A program made the translations under genes and the position numbers. Source: Pseudomonadota bacterium (lineage in GTDB: Bacteria > Pseudomonadota > Alphaproteobacteria > Rhizobiales > Xanthobacteraceae). Taken from it: a DNA stretch of 22,456 bases. The notes beneath the pieces are model-generated. The model was not told the DNA's origin and did no database searches. It saw only the letters and a program-made list of their open reading frames with translations. The stretch covers positions 1 to 22,456 of the forward strand of contig JAEYTJ010000070.1 in NCBI GenBank assembly GCA_023434095.1, written 5' to 3'. Below are positions 1 to 6,322 of this stretch, in pieces (the stretch's first letter is position 1; each line of letters starts with the position of its first letter).

Positions 1-145
1 GGGCAAGATCCTGCGCGGCACGATGAAGAAGATCGCCGACGCCGAGCCGTGGAACATGCCCGCCACCATCGACGATCCGGCGGTGCTGGACGAGATCGCC
101 GCCGCGCTCGGCGCGCGCGGCCTCGCCAAGGTGACGGCCGCCTGA
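1..145 (+). CDS. prpE: Acyl-CoA synthetase (propionyl-/acetyl-CoA synthetase type), C-terminal fragment
   Basis: Partial gene: only the last 47 residues lie in the window, in the frame whose codons start at position 2, ending with TGA at 143-145. The visible protein begins GKILRGTMKKIADAEPW and continues with MPATIDDP. This matches the C-terminal domain of AMP-forming acyl-CoA synthetases (ANL superfamily), where the lysine of the (S)GKILR motif is catalytic for adenylate formation and is the usual site of regulatory acetylation. The TIDDP...LDEI ending resembles propionyl-CoA and acetyl-CoA synthetases, which activate the free acid with ATP and CoA in the cytoplasm. I prefer propionyl-CoA synthetase because of the MPATIDDPAVLDEI ending, but acetyl-CoA synthetase cannot be excluded from so short a piece. 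The gene is convergent with trcR. Confidence 0.7.
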   Translation, partial: GKILRGTMKKIADAEPWNMPATIDDPAVLDEIAAALGARGLAKVTAA

Positions 146-160
146 TTCTCAACGACGCAT

Positions 161-190
161 GAAAAAGCCCGGGACGGCGACGCCCCGGGC
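161..190 (-). terminator. Rho-independent terminator of trcR (probably bidirectional)
   Basis: A 7-bp GC stem (167-173 gcccggg pairs with 184-190 cccgggc) encloses a 10-nt loop. On the minus strand the stem is followed by TTTTTC (166-161), the classic layout for ending trcR transcription. It lies 36 bp past the trcR stop, between two convergent genes, so it may also stop reading from the acyl-CoA synthetase. Confidence 0.8.
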
Positions 191-225
191 GGGTCTCGTT
201 CAGGCCGCACGCCGCGAGGCGGGGC

Positions 226-933
226 TCATTCCTCGTCGTCGGCCTCGCTCTTGCGCGAGCCGCCGAGCTTGGCGAACACGGTCTCCAGGTCGATCGCCTC
301 CTCGCGCGGCTTGCGGCCGGGCACGAAGGGCTCCGGCCCGTCGCCGACCGACAGGTCGACGGGGAGCAGCGTGGTCTCGTCGCCCGCCGGAGCCACCGAG
401 GCGGGGCGGTCCTTGGAGGAGCGCTGCACCTCGATGTCGAGGTCGATCTGCGAGCACAGGCCCAGCGTCACCGGGTCCATCGGCGTCAGATGCGCCGCGT
501 TCCAGTGGGTGCGCTCCTTGATCGACTCGATGGTCGTCTTGGTGGTGCCGACCAGCCGCATGATCTGGCTGTCCTTCAGCTCCGGATGGTTGCGCAGCAG
601 CCAGAGAATGGCGTTCGGGCGATCCTGGCGCTTCGACACCGGGGTGTAGCGCGGGCCGCGGCGACGCTTGGGCTCAGGCAGGCGCACCTTGGATTCGAGC
701 AGCTTCAGCCGGTGATTGGGGTTCTTCTCCGCGCGCTCGATCTCCTCGCGCGCCAGCTGACCGGTGGTGATCGGGTCGCTGCCCTTGATGCCCTGCGCGA
801 CCTCGCCATCGGCGATGCCCTTCACCTCGAGCACGTGCAGCTTACAAAAATCCGCGATCTGGTCGAACGTCAGCGCGGTATTCTCGACCAGCCACACGGC
901 GGTGGCCTTCGGCATCAGGGGGGCGTTCGCCAT
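226..933 (-). CDS. trcR: TrcR, cell-cycle transcriptional regulator (DUF1013)
   Basis: A 235-residue cytoplasmic protein of the alphaproteobacterial DUF1013 family. In Caulobacter this protein (TrcR) associates with RNA polymerase and affects cell-cycle gene expression. The start chosen is the ATG at 931-933, giving MANAPLMPKATAVWLVEN, the usual family beginning; the frame stays open 62 codons further upstream, but that stretch has no family resemblance and would run over the promoter. The N-terminal half holds the conserved block around TALTFDQIADFCKLHVLEV, then a basic segment (PKRRRGPRYTP) and a second helix-turn-helix-like block (RNHPELKDSQIMRLVGTTK). The last 60 residues are acidic and variable. 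A TGGAG sequence lies about 10 nt upstream. It stands alone, followed by its own terminator. Confidence 0.88.
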   Translation of the reverse strand: MANAPLMPKATAVWLVENTALTFDQIADFCKLHVLEVKGIADGEVAQGIKGSDPITTGQLAREEIERAEKNPNHRLKLLESKVRLPEPKRRRGPRYTPVSKRQDRPNAILWLLRNHPELKDSQIMRLVGTTKTTIESIKERTHWNAAHLTPMDPVTLGLCSQIDLDIEVQRSSKDRPASVAPAGDETTLLPVDLSVGDGPEPFVPGRKPREEAIDLETVFAKLGGSRKSEADDEE

Positions 934-1084
934 GGGACGCAGCTCCATCCAGTGGGACGCCGGGCGGGCGGTGAAACCGAGCCGGCGTGCAGATTTCGGG
1001 TCTTCGGCCACGCAAACTTCTCCCCGCGCCCACCACCCGGAGGGGCGGAGCCTCGGACCGTCTCGCGATGACCGGGATGGCGCG

Positions 1085-1113
1085 AATATAGGCCTGCGCG
1101 CGCCGTCCTGCAA
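1085..1113 (-). promoter_or_regulatory. Putative sigma70-type promoter of trcR
   Basis: On the minus strand TTGCAG (1113-1108) is separated by exactly 17 nt from TATATT (1090-1085). Transcription would begin near 1078, leaving a leader of about 145 nt before trcR. The rest of the 262-bp gap between trcR and the divergent yceI-type gene shows no other clear element. Confidence 0.55.
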
Positions 1114-1195
1114 ATCCAAAGACGCGCCCCACGGGGTGGCGGTTGCGTCCCCCCGCTGCTAGCGTCCGCGCCCCCCCAACAACAAGGATGACGCG

Positions 1196-1822
1196 ATGAA
1201 GCCTGTTCGACTTCTGACCGCCGCCGCCCTCTTCCTCACCTTCACCGCCGGCGCCTTCGCGCAGGAAGCCGAGCGCGAAATGCCCGGCACGGACGACGTG
1301 TCCCGCATCAGCGGCGGCACCTACACCGTCGACCCCGACCACACCCAGATCGTCTGGACCGTCGATCACATGGGCATCACGCCGCTGGCCGGCATGTTCG
1401 GCGCCTCGGCCGGCACGCTGGTGCTCGACCCCGGCAAGCCGGACGAGGCGAAGCTGGAAGTCACCATCCCGCTGGCGGGGCTGCGCGTCACCTCGGAAGA
1501 GTTCGCAACCCATCTGGCCAGCCCCGAACTCTTCGATGCGGCGAAATTCCCAACCGCGACCTTCAAGTCCACGAAGATCGCGGTCGAGGGCAACGACGCC
1601 ACCATCGAGGGCGAGCTGACGCTGCACGGCGTGACCAGGCCGGTCACCATGGATGTCAGCTTCTTCGGCGCCGGCATCAACCCGATGACCAATGTGGAGA
1701 ATATCGGCTTCACCGGCACCACCGAGATCAAACGCAGCGATTTCGGCCTGGCCTTCGGCGTGCCGGCCATCTCCGATGAGGTCGCGCTCGACATTGTCGC
1801 GGCCTTCATCAAGCAGCCCTGA
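1196..1822 (+). CDS. YceI family periplasmic lipid-binding protein
   Basis: A 208-residue secreted protein. Residues 1-22 form a typical signal peptide (KPVR n-region, hydrophobic core, AFA cleavage site), so it should act in the periplasm. The mature part matches the YceI family, a lipocalin-like beta-barrel that binds polyisoprenoid-type lipids. Visible family motifs are GTYTVDPDHTQIVWTVDHMG near residues 41-60, SPELFDAAKFPTATFKST in the middle, LTLHGVTRPV, and the final IKRSDFGL...SDEVALDI block. The start is supported by AAGGA at about 8 nt upstream. The length is normal for the family. It is the first of five plus-strand genes; whether it is cotranscribed with ispH is unclear because the 67-bp gap holds a possible promoter. 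The ligand cannot be deduced from the sequence. Confidence 0.9.
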   Translation: MKPVRLLTAAALFLTFTAGAFAQEAEREMPGTDDVSRISGGTYTVDPDHTQIVWTVDHMGITPLAGMFGASAGTLVLDPGKPDEAKLEVTIPLAGLRVTSEEFATHLASPELFDAAKFPTATFKSTKIAVEGNDATIEGELTLHGVTRPVTMDVSFFGAGINPMTNVENIGFTGTTEIKRSDFGLAFGVPAISDEVALDIVAAFIKQP

Positions 1823-1833
1823 TCGGGCCGCGC

Positions 1834-1862
1834 TTGACAGCGTGGGCCTCGGCACCCATGAC
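1834..1862 (+). promoter_or_regulatory. Possible promoter of ispH
   Basis: A perfect -35 hexamer TTGACA (1834-1839), preceded by C as is common in alphaproteobacteria, lies in the gap between the yceI-type gene and ispH. The -10 partner is poor: at 16-17 nt spacing one reads CCATGA/CATGAC. A start near 1868 would leave about 20 nt of leader. Confidence 0.35.
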
Positions 1863-1889
1863 GGTGACGAGGCCCCGCTGGACCCTGCG

Positions 1890-2858
1890 ATGACCGCCGA
1901 CAAACCTGTTCTCCGCGTCCTACTCTGTGCCCCGCGCGGCTTCTGCGCCGGGGTCGTGCGCGCTATCGATGCGGTGGAACGGGCGCTGGAGATGTACGGC
2001 CCGCCGGTCTATGTGCGCCACGAGATTGTGCATAACAAATATGTGGTGGAGGGGCTGAAGGCGAAGGGCGCGGTCTTCGTCGAGGAACTCCACGAGGTGC
2101 CGACCGGCACCGCGGCCCCGGTCATCTTTTCCGCCCACGGCGTCGCCCGCTCGGTGCCGGAGGATGCTGCCCGGCGAAACTTCTTCGCCATAGACGCCAC
2201 CTGCCCGCTGGTGACCAAGGTGCATCGCGAGGCCACCGTCCACTTCAAGCGCGGCCGCGAGGTCGTGCTCATCGGTCATGCCGGTCATCCCGAGGTGATC
2301 GGTACGATGGGCCAGCTGCCCGAGGGCGCGGTCTCGCTCGTCGAGACCGCCGAGCAGGCGCGCCGCTTCCAGCCGCGCGACGCCGGCAACCTCGCCTTCA
2401 CCACTCAGACCACGCTCTCCATCGACGACACCGCCGAGATCGTCGCCATATTGCGCGCGCGCTTCCCCGCGATGGTGGCGCCGCACAAGGAAGACATCTG
2501 CTACGCCACCACCAACCGGCAGGAAGCGGTCAAGCGCGTCGCCCCCGAGGTGGACGCGATGATCGTCGTCGGCGCCCCCAACTCCTCCAATTCGCAGCGC
2601 CTGCGCGAAGCCGCCGAGCGGGCGGGCTGCCGTCACGCCTCGCTGGTGCAGCGGGCCAGCGAGATCGACTGGGGTATGTTCGGCGCCATCGGCTCGCTCG
2701 GCGTCAGCGCCGGCGCCTCCGCCCCGGAAGTGCTGGTGGAGGAAATCCTCGACGCCTTCGCCGCCCGCTACACGCTCACGGTGGAGACGGTGCACAACGC
2801 CCACGAGGACGTCTTCTTCCCGCTGCCCCGGCAGCTTCGCTCCGACGCTGCCGAATAG
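1890..2858 (+). CDS. ispH: 4-hydroxy-3-methylbut-2-enyl diphosphate reductase (IspH/LytB)
   Basis: A 322-residue cytoplasmic iron-sulfur enzyme that catalyses the last step of the MEP isoprenoid pathway, reducing HMBPP to IPP and DMAPP. All three [4Fe-4S] cysteines are present: C19 (APRGFCAG), C105 (DATCPLV) and C204 (EDICYATTNRQ). Substrate-binding residues are also visible: H48 in HEIVHN, H83 in SAHGV, H133 and E135 in AGHPE, and the NSSNSQRL loop near 231. The start is the ATG giving MTADKPVLRVLLCAPRG; the frame is open for 66 codons before it, but that part overlaps the yceI-type gene and is not IspH-like. No strong ribosome-binding site is visible. It is followed 14 bp later by thrB and then rnhA, an order common in Rhizobiales. 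Confidence 0.97.
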   Translation: MTADKPVLRVLLCAPRGFCAGVVRAIDAVERALEMYGPPVYVRHEIVHNKYVVEGLKAKGAVFVEELHEVPTGTAAPVIFSAHGVARSVPEDAARRNFFAIDATCPLVTKVHREATVHFKRGREVVLIGHAGHPEVIGTMGQLPEGAVSLVETAEQARRFQPRDAGNLAFTTQTTLSIDDTAEIVAILRARFPAMVAPHKEDICYATTNRQEAVKRVAPEVDAMIVVGAPNSSNSQRLREAAERAGCRHASLVQRASEIDWGMFGAIGSLGVSAGASAPEVLVEEILDAFAARYTLTVETVHNAHEDVFFPLPRQLRSDAAE

Positions 2859-2872
2859 GCTCGACCGACCCC

Positions 2873-3853
2873 ATGGCCGTTTACACCGACGTCTCCCCAG
2901 AAGAGCTCGAAGCCTTCCTCGCCACCTATGATCTCGGCCGGCTGCGCGCCTTCAAGGGCATCGCCGAGGGGGTCGAGAACTCCAACTACCTGCTGCAGAC
3001 CGAAGCCGGCAGCTTCATCCTCACCCTTTACGAGAAGCGGGTGAACCCGGCGGACCTGCCCTTCTTCGTCGGGCTTATGGAGCATCTGGCGACGCGCGGC
3101 ATCGATTGCCCGCAGCCGGTGCGCAACCGCGAAGGCGTCGCGCTCGGCACGCTGGCCGGGCGGCCGGCGCTGATCGCCACCTTCCTCGTCGGCACCTCGG
3201 TGCGCCGCCCCGGCGTCGCCCATTGCGCCGCGCTGGGTGCCGCGCTGGCCCGGTTGCACAAGGCGGGCGCCGACTTCACCGCCTTCCACCGCGCCAACGC
3301 GCTTTCGGTGGCCGGGTGGCGTCCGCTCTACGAGCAGGGGGGGGAGCGGGCGGACACCGTGGCGCCGGGCCTTTCCGCGCTCATTGCCGACGAATTGTCC
3401 GTGCTGGAGTCCCGCTGGCCGACGGACCTGCCGGGCGGCGTCATCCATGCCGACCTGTTCCCGGACAATGTGTTCTTCACCGATGGACGGCTGTCGGGGC
3501 TGATCGACTTCTATTTCGGCTGCAACGACCTGCTGGCCTATGATGTCGCTATCTGCCTCAACGCCTGGTGCTTCGAGCCGGACGGCGCCTTCAACCAGAC
3601 CAAGGGCCGCGCCTTGCTCGCCGCCTATCAGGCCGAGCGCCCGATGAACGCCGCCGAGATCGCCGCATTGCCGCTGCTGGCCCGCGGGGCGGCGTTGCGC
3701 TTCCTGCTCACCCGCCTGGTCGACTGGCTGAACGTGCCGCCCGGCGCACTGGTGCGCCCGCACGATCCGCTGGAATATCTTCGCAAGCTGCGCTTCCACC
3801 GCTCGGTCGCGAGCCCGCGCGACTATGGCGTGCTGGAAGGCGAAGCCGCGTGA
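2873..3853 (+). CDS. thrB: Homoserine kinase, type II (ThrB)
   Basis: A 326-residue cytoplasmic kinase that phosphorylates homoserine in threonine synthesis. It belongs to the aminoglycoside-phosphotransferase-like ThrB family used by many proteobacteria, not to the GHMP family of E. coli. The N-terminus MAVYTDVSPEELEAFLATYD is typical, followed by the nucleotide-binding lobe with GIAEGVENSNYLL at 29-41. The catalytic motif is HADLFPDN at 192-199 (catalytic Asp194, metal-binding Asn199), and the metal-binding DFYFG follows at 212-216. The length is normal. It starts 14 bp after ispH and its stop codon overlaps the GTG of rnhA, so the three genes are probably one transcript with translational coupling. 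Confidence 0.96.
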   Translation: MAVYTDVSPEELEAFLATYDLGRLRAFKGIAEGVENSNYLLQTEAGSFILTLYEKRVNPADLPFFVGLMEHLATRGIDCPQPVRNREGVALGTLAGRPALIATFLVGTSVRRPGVAHCAALGAALARLHKAGADFTAFHRANALSVAGWRPLYEQGGERADTVAPGLSALIADELSVLESRWPTDLPGGVIHADLFPDNVFFTDGRLSGLIDFYFGCNDLLAYDVAICLNAWCFEPDGAFNQTKGRALLAAYQAERPMNAAEIAALPLLARGAALRFLLTRLVDWLNVPPGALVRPHDPLEYLRKLRFHRSVASPRDYGVLEGEAA

Positions 3854-4374
3854 AGACGGCGCCCGGCACCGCCCGCATCTTCGCCGACGACACGGCCAAG
3901 GACGCTTCCAAGGAAGCCCCGAAGGGTATCGTCGCCATCTGGACCGACGGCGCCTGCTCCGGCAATCCCGGCCCCGGCGGCTGGGGCGCGATCCTGCGCT
4001 ATGCCGGCTCGGAAAAGGAACTCTCCGGCGGCGAATCCCCGACCACCAACAACCGCATGGAGCTGATGGCAGCGATTTCCGCGCTGGAAGCGCTCAAGCG
4101 CCCCTGCACGGTCGATCTGCACACCGACAGCGAATATATGCGCAACGGCATCACCAAGTGGATCGCCGGGTGGAAGCGCAATGGCTGGCGCACCGCCGAC
4201 AAGAAGCCGGTGAAGAATGTCGACCTGTGGGAGCGCCTTGAAGCCGCCATCGCCCGCCACGAGATTCGCTGGCACTGGGTGAAGGGCCACGCCGGCGACG
4301 AGATGAACGAGCGCGCGGATGAGCTCGCCCGCGCCGGCATGGCTCCCTACAAGGCCGCGCGGGGCGGCTACTGA
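3850..4374 (+). CDS. rnhA: Ribonuclease HI (RnhA)
   Basis: A 174-residue cytoplasmic enzyme that cuts the RNA strand of RNA-DNA hybrids. All acidic catalytic residues are visible: D33 (WTDGACSGNPGPGGWG), E71 (NNRMELMAA), D93 (HTDSEYM) and D157 (NERADELAR), with the catalytic-loop histidine H147 in VKGHAGD. The start proposed is GTG at 3850, which overlaps the thrB stop in the arrangement GTGA; no ATG exists before the catalytic core, so this start fits best. It gives an N-terminal extension of about 25 residues (KTAPGTARIFADD...) before the RNase H fold, slightly longer than the roughly 155-residue family norm. The extension is acidic, with no recognisable hybrid-binding domain. An alternative start inside the extension cannot be ruled out. 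Confidence 0.95.
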   Translation: MKTAPGTARIFADDTAKDASKEAPKGIVAIWTDGACSGNPGPGGWGAILRYAGSEKELSGGESPTTNNRMELMAAISALEALKRPCTVDLHTDSEYMRNGITKWIAGWKRNGWRTADKKPVKNVDLWERLEAAIARHEIRWHWVKGHAGDEMNERADELARAGMAPYKAARGGY

Positions 4375-4392
4375 ACCGGACGGCCCAATGCC

Positions 4393-4791
4393 ATGACGAC
4401 TGAACGCGAGGCCTCTTCGGGTACGGTGACGGGCGCACCGGCCCGGCTGCTGCGGGCGGAAGGGCTCGCCGTCTTCGCCGCGGCGCTGGCGGCCTATGCG
4501 GCGCTCGGGGCCAGCTGGTGGCTGTTCGCCGCGCTGATTCTGGTGCCGGACCTGTCGATGCTCAGCTATCTCGCAGGGCCGCGCCCCGGCGCGTTCGTCT
4601 ACAACGCCGCGCACACCTATGTGGCCCCGGCCCTGCTCGGCGCCCTCGCCTATGGGTTCAGTGCCCCGCTCGCCGGCGCCATCGCCCTCGTCTGGACCGC
4701 CCATATCGGGCTCGACCGGGCGCTCGGCTACGGACTCAAATACACGACCGGTTTCGGCCACACTCACCTCGGCTTTCTCGGCCGAAACTGA
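4393..4791 (+). CDS. DUF4260 family membrane protein
   Basis: A 132-residue protein with three or four predicted membrane segments (about residues 24-42, 43-60, 74-90 and 92-108). Conserved family motifs are ASWWLFAALILVPDLSML, YNAAHTYVAPALLG and AHIGLDRALGYGLKY, followed by a short GFGHTHLGFLGRN tail. This matches the DUF4260 family of small inner-membrane proteins, whose biochemical role is not known to me. The His, Asp and Arg residues in and near the membrane segments (HTY, HIGLDR) are conserved and could be functional. It begins 18 bp after rnhA with no convincing ribosome-binding site, so it is probably translated from the ispH-thrB-rnhA transcript. Confidence 0.82.
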   Translation: MTTEREASSGTVTGAPARLLRAEGLAVFAAALAAYAALGASWWLFAALILVPDLSMLSYLAGPRPGAFVYNAAHTYVAPALLGALAYGFSAPLAGAIALVWTAHIGLDRALGYGLKYTTGFGHTHLGFLGRN

Positions 4792-4821
4792 GGAAGGACG
4801 CGCCGGAACGGCCCGCCTGGA

Positions 4822-4850
4822 TTGACAAGAGGCCCTCGCCTCCGCTATCA
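4822..4850 (+). promoter_or_regulatory. Promoter of ykgO
   Basis: TTGACA (4822-4827), 17 nt, CTATCA (4845-4850): a consensus -35 and a typical alphaproteobacterial -10. Transcription would start near 4857, leaving about 80 nt of leader before the L36 gene. This is one of the clearest promoters in the window, fitting a highly expressed ribosomal protein gene. Confidence 0.75.
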
Positions 4851-4939
4851 GCCGGGCCTCAATTTCTGCTGGCGGATCGGGGCGCGGCCATAGGGCGCCG
4901 TCTCATGCGCAGGCGCTGTCGATCCGAAGGTTTAGTGTC

Positions 4940-5065
4940 ATGAAGATCCGTAACTCGCTCAAGTCGCTGCTCGGCCGTCACCGCGACAACCGTCTGGTGC
5001 GCCGCAAGGGCCGCGTCTACATCATCAACAAGACCCAGAAGCGCTTCAAGGCCCGCCAGGGCTGA
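4940..5065 (+). CDS. ykgO: 50S ribosomal protein L36, cysteine-free type (YkgO)
   Basis: A 41-residue basic protein, MKIRNSLKSLLGRHRDN followed by RLVRRKGRVYIINKTQKR and FKARQG, recognisable as bL36 of the large ribosomal subunit. It contains no cysteine, so it is the zinc-independent form; the zinc-ribbon Cys/His residues of classic L36 are replaced. In alphaproteobacteria this long form is usually the only L36. It is monocistronic, with a consensus promoter about 90 bp upstream and a hairpin terminator 24 bp downstream. The start is fixed by homology; an AAGG sequence lies about 11 nt upstream. Confidence 0.96.
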   Translation: MKIRNSLKSLLGRHRDNRLVRRKGRVYIINKTQKRFKARQG

Positions 5066-5088
5066 GAAAGGCCTTCGGCTTACGGGAT

Positions 5089-5117
5089 CGGCCGCGTTCA
5101 CGATTTCGCGGCCGTTT
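5089..5117 (+). terminator. Terminator of ykgO
   Basis: An 8-bp stem (5089-5096 cggccgcg with 5107-5114 cgcggccg) around a 10-nt loop, followed by TTT. It lies 24 bp after the ykgO stop and before the TPR gene. The U-tract is short. Confidence 0.6.
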
Positions 5118-5163
5118 CGCCGACAATATTGCTCAAGGGCGCCGTGACTCCTAACATGGAGAC

Positions 5164-5793
5164 ATGCGCGCCCTTTTTGCTGCCCTGATCCTCGCCGCCG
5201 CGCCGCTCGGTGCCCTTTCGCCCGGCGCCATGGCCCAGAGCGAACCGCCGCCCAAGGCGACGGAGCGGCCCGATTCCGCCGCCCCGGCCGCAAAGCCCAC
5301 CGAGCCCGATCGCGCCAAGCGACTCGATGCCCTGTTCGCGGCGCTGAAGGTGGCGCCGGACGAAGAATCGGCCAAGCAGATCGCCGCCCGCATCGACGTG
5401 GCGCTCACCCCTTCCGGCAGCGACACCGCCGATCTGCTGATGGCCCGCGCCTCGCAGGCGACACAGGCCAAGCAGTTCGACCTCGCGGTGGAACTGCTGG
5501 ACGGGCTGCTGCGCATCGAGCCGGATTACCTCGAAGCGTGGAACAAGCGCGCCACCGTCTTCTTCCTGCGGCAGGATTTCTCCAACGCGCTGATCGACCT
5601 GCGCCAGGTCGTCGCCCGCGAGCCGCGCCATTACGGCGCCTGGGCGGGCATCGCGATCATCTGCAAGGAGATCGGCGACGACAAGCGGGCGCTGGACGCC
5701 GCACGCCGCGCGCTCGCCATCTACCCCCATCTCGACGCGATGGAGGATATGGAGGAGGAACTGGCGATCAAGGTCGAGGGCCGGCCGATCTGA
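5164..5793 (+). CDS. Secreted tetratricopeptide-repeat protein
   Basis: A 209-residue protein with an N-terminal signal peptide (about residues 1-24, hydrophobic core ALFAALILAAAPLGAL, cleavage near AMA-Q), a Pro/Ala-rich linker to about residue 48, then a TPR-like helical domain. Repeat units are visible around 85-120 (LLMARASQATQAKQFDLAVELLDGLLRIEPD), 121-153 (YLEAWNKRATVFFLRQDFSNALIDLRQVVAREP) and 155-187 (HYGAWAGIAIICKEIGDDKRALDAARRALAIYP). Such proteins act as periplasmic protein-interaction scaffolds; no enzyme motif is visible and the partner is unknown. No good ribosome-binding site precedes the ATG; a TAACAT box sits 6-11 nt upstream, so the message may be leaderless. It converges with folA, 19 bp apart. 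Confidence 0.85.
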   Translation: MRALFAALILAAAPLGALSPGAMAQSEPPPKATERPDSAAPAAKPTEPDRAKRLDALFAALKVAPDEESAKQIAARIDVALTPSGSDTADLLMARASQATQAKQFDLAVELLDGLLRIEPDYLEAWNKRATVFFLRQDFSNALIDLRQVVAREPRHYGAWAGIAIICKEIGDDKRALDAARRALAIYPHLDAMEDMEEELAIKVEGRPI

Positions 5794-5812
5794 GCGGCGA
5801 CAGCCTCGCGGT

Positions 5813-6322
5813 TCATGCCCGCTCGTAATCCACGAAGCTGAAGGCGAATTCGTCCTTCTCGCCCTGGATCGGCCCTTCGCGGCCAGTCTCGCGCCACTGG
5901 TCGCGCGCGAAGGCAGGGAAAAGCACGTCGCCCTCCGGGCAGCCATGCACCTCGGTCAGGCGCAGCCGCGTCGCATGGGGAAAGGCCTGCGCGTAGATCT
6001 GCGCACCGCCCACCACCGCCATCTCGTCGACGCCCAGCCTCTCGGCCTCCTGCGCCCCGCGCTCCAGCGCCGCACCGAGGGAGGACACCACCAACACGCC
6101 CTCGGGCGGCTGGAAGCCGGTGTCGCGGGTGATGACGAGGCTTGTCCGCCCCGGCAGCGGCCGGCCGATGGAATCGAAGGTCCGCCGCCCCATCAAGATC
6201 GGCTTGCCCCAGGTGATGGCGCGAAACCGCTTGAGATCGCCGGAAATGTGCCAGGGCAGCGCGTCGCCGCGCCCGATCACGCCGTTCTCCGCCACGGCGG
6301 CGACCAGAGTGAGAACGGTCAT
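5813..6322 (-). CDS. folA: Dihydrofolate reductase (FolA)
   Basis: A 169-residue cytoplasmic enzyme that reduces dihydrofolate to tetrahydrofolate with NADPH, restoring the cofactor consumed by thymidylate synthase. Motifs seen are the N-terminal strand VLTLVAAVAENGVIGRGDALPW, the catalytic acid D29 in SGDLKRFR, the NADPH-binding GRRTFDSIGRPLPGR at 45-59 and VVGGAQIY at 103-110. The length is normal. Its ATG overlaps the stop of the upstream FAD amine oxidase gene in an ATGA arrangement, so translation is probably coupled. This is unusual: in many Rhizobiales folA follows thyA directly, but here thyA is about 3 kb away on the other strand. Confidence 0.96.
   Translation of the reverse strand: MTVLTLVAAVAENGVIGRGDALPWHISGDLKRFRAITWGKPILMGRRTFDSIGRPLPGRTSLVITRDTGFQPPEGVLVVSSLGAALERGAQEAERLGVDEMAVVGGAQIYAQAFPHATRLRLTEVHGCPEGDVLFPAFARDQWRETGREGPIQGEKDEFAFSFVDYERA

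Noticed and set aside
159..521. 120-codon Arg/Ala/Pro-rich open frame
   Set aside because: Antisense to trcR and its terminator; low-complexity translation typical of a shadow.
842..1903. 353-codon open frame on the minus strand
   Set aside because: Covers the yceI-type gene and part of trcR in another frame; Gly/Arg-rich composition and no homology.
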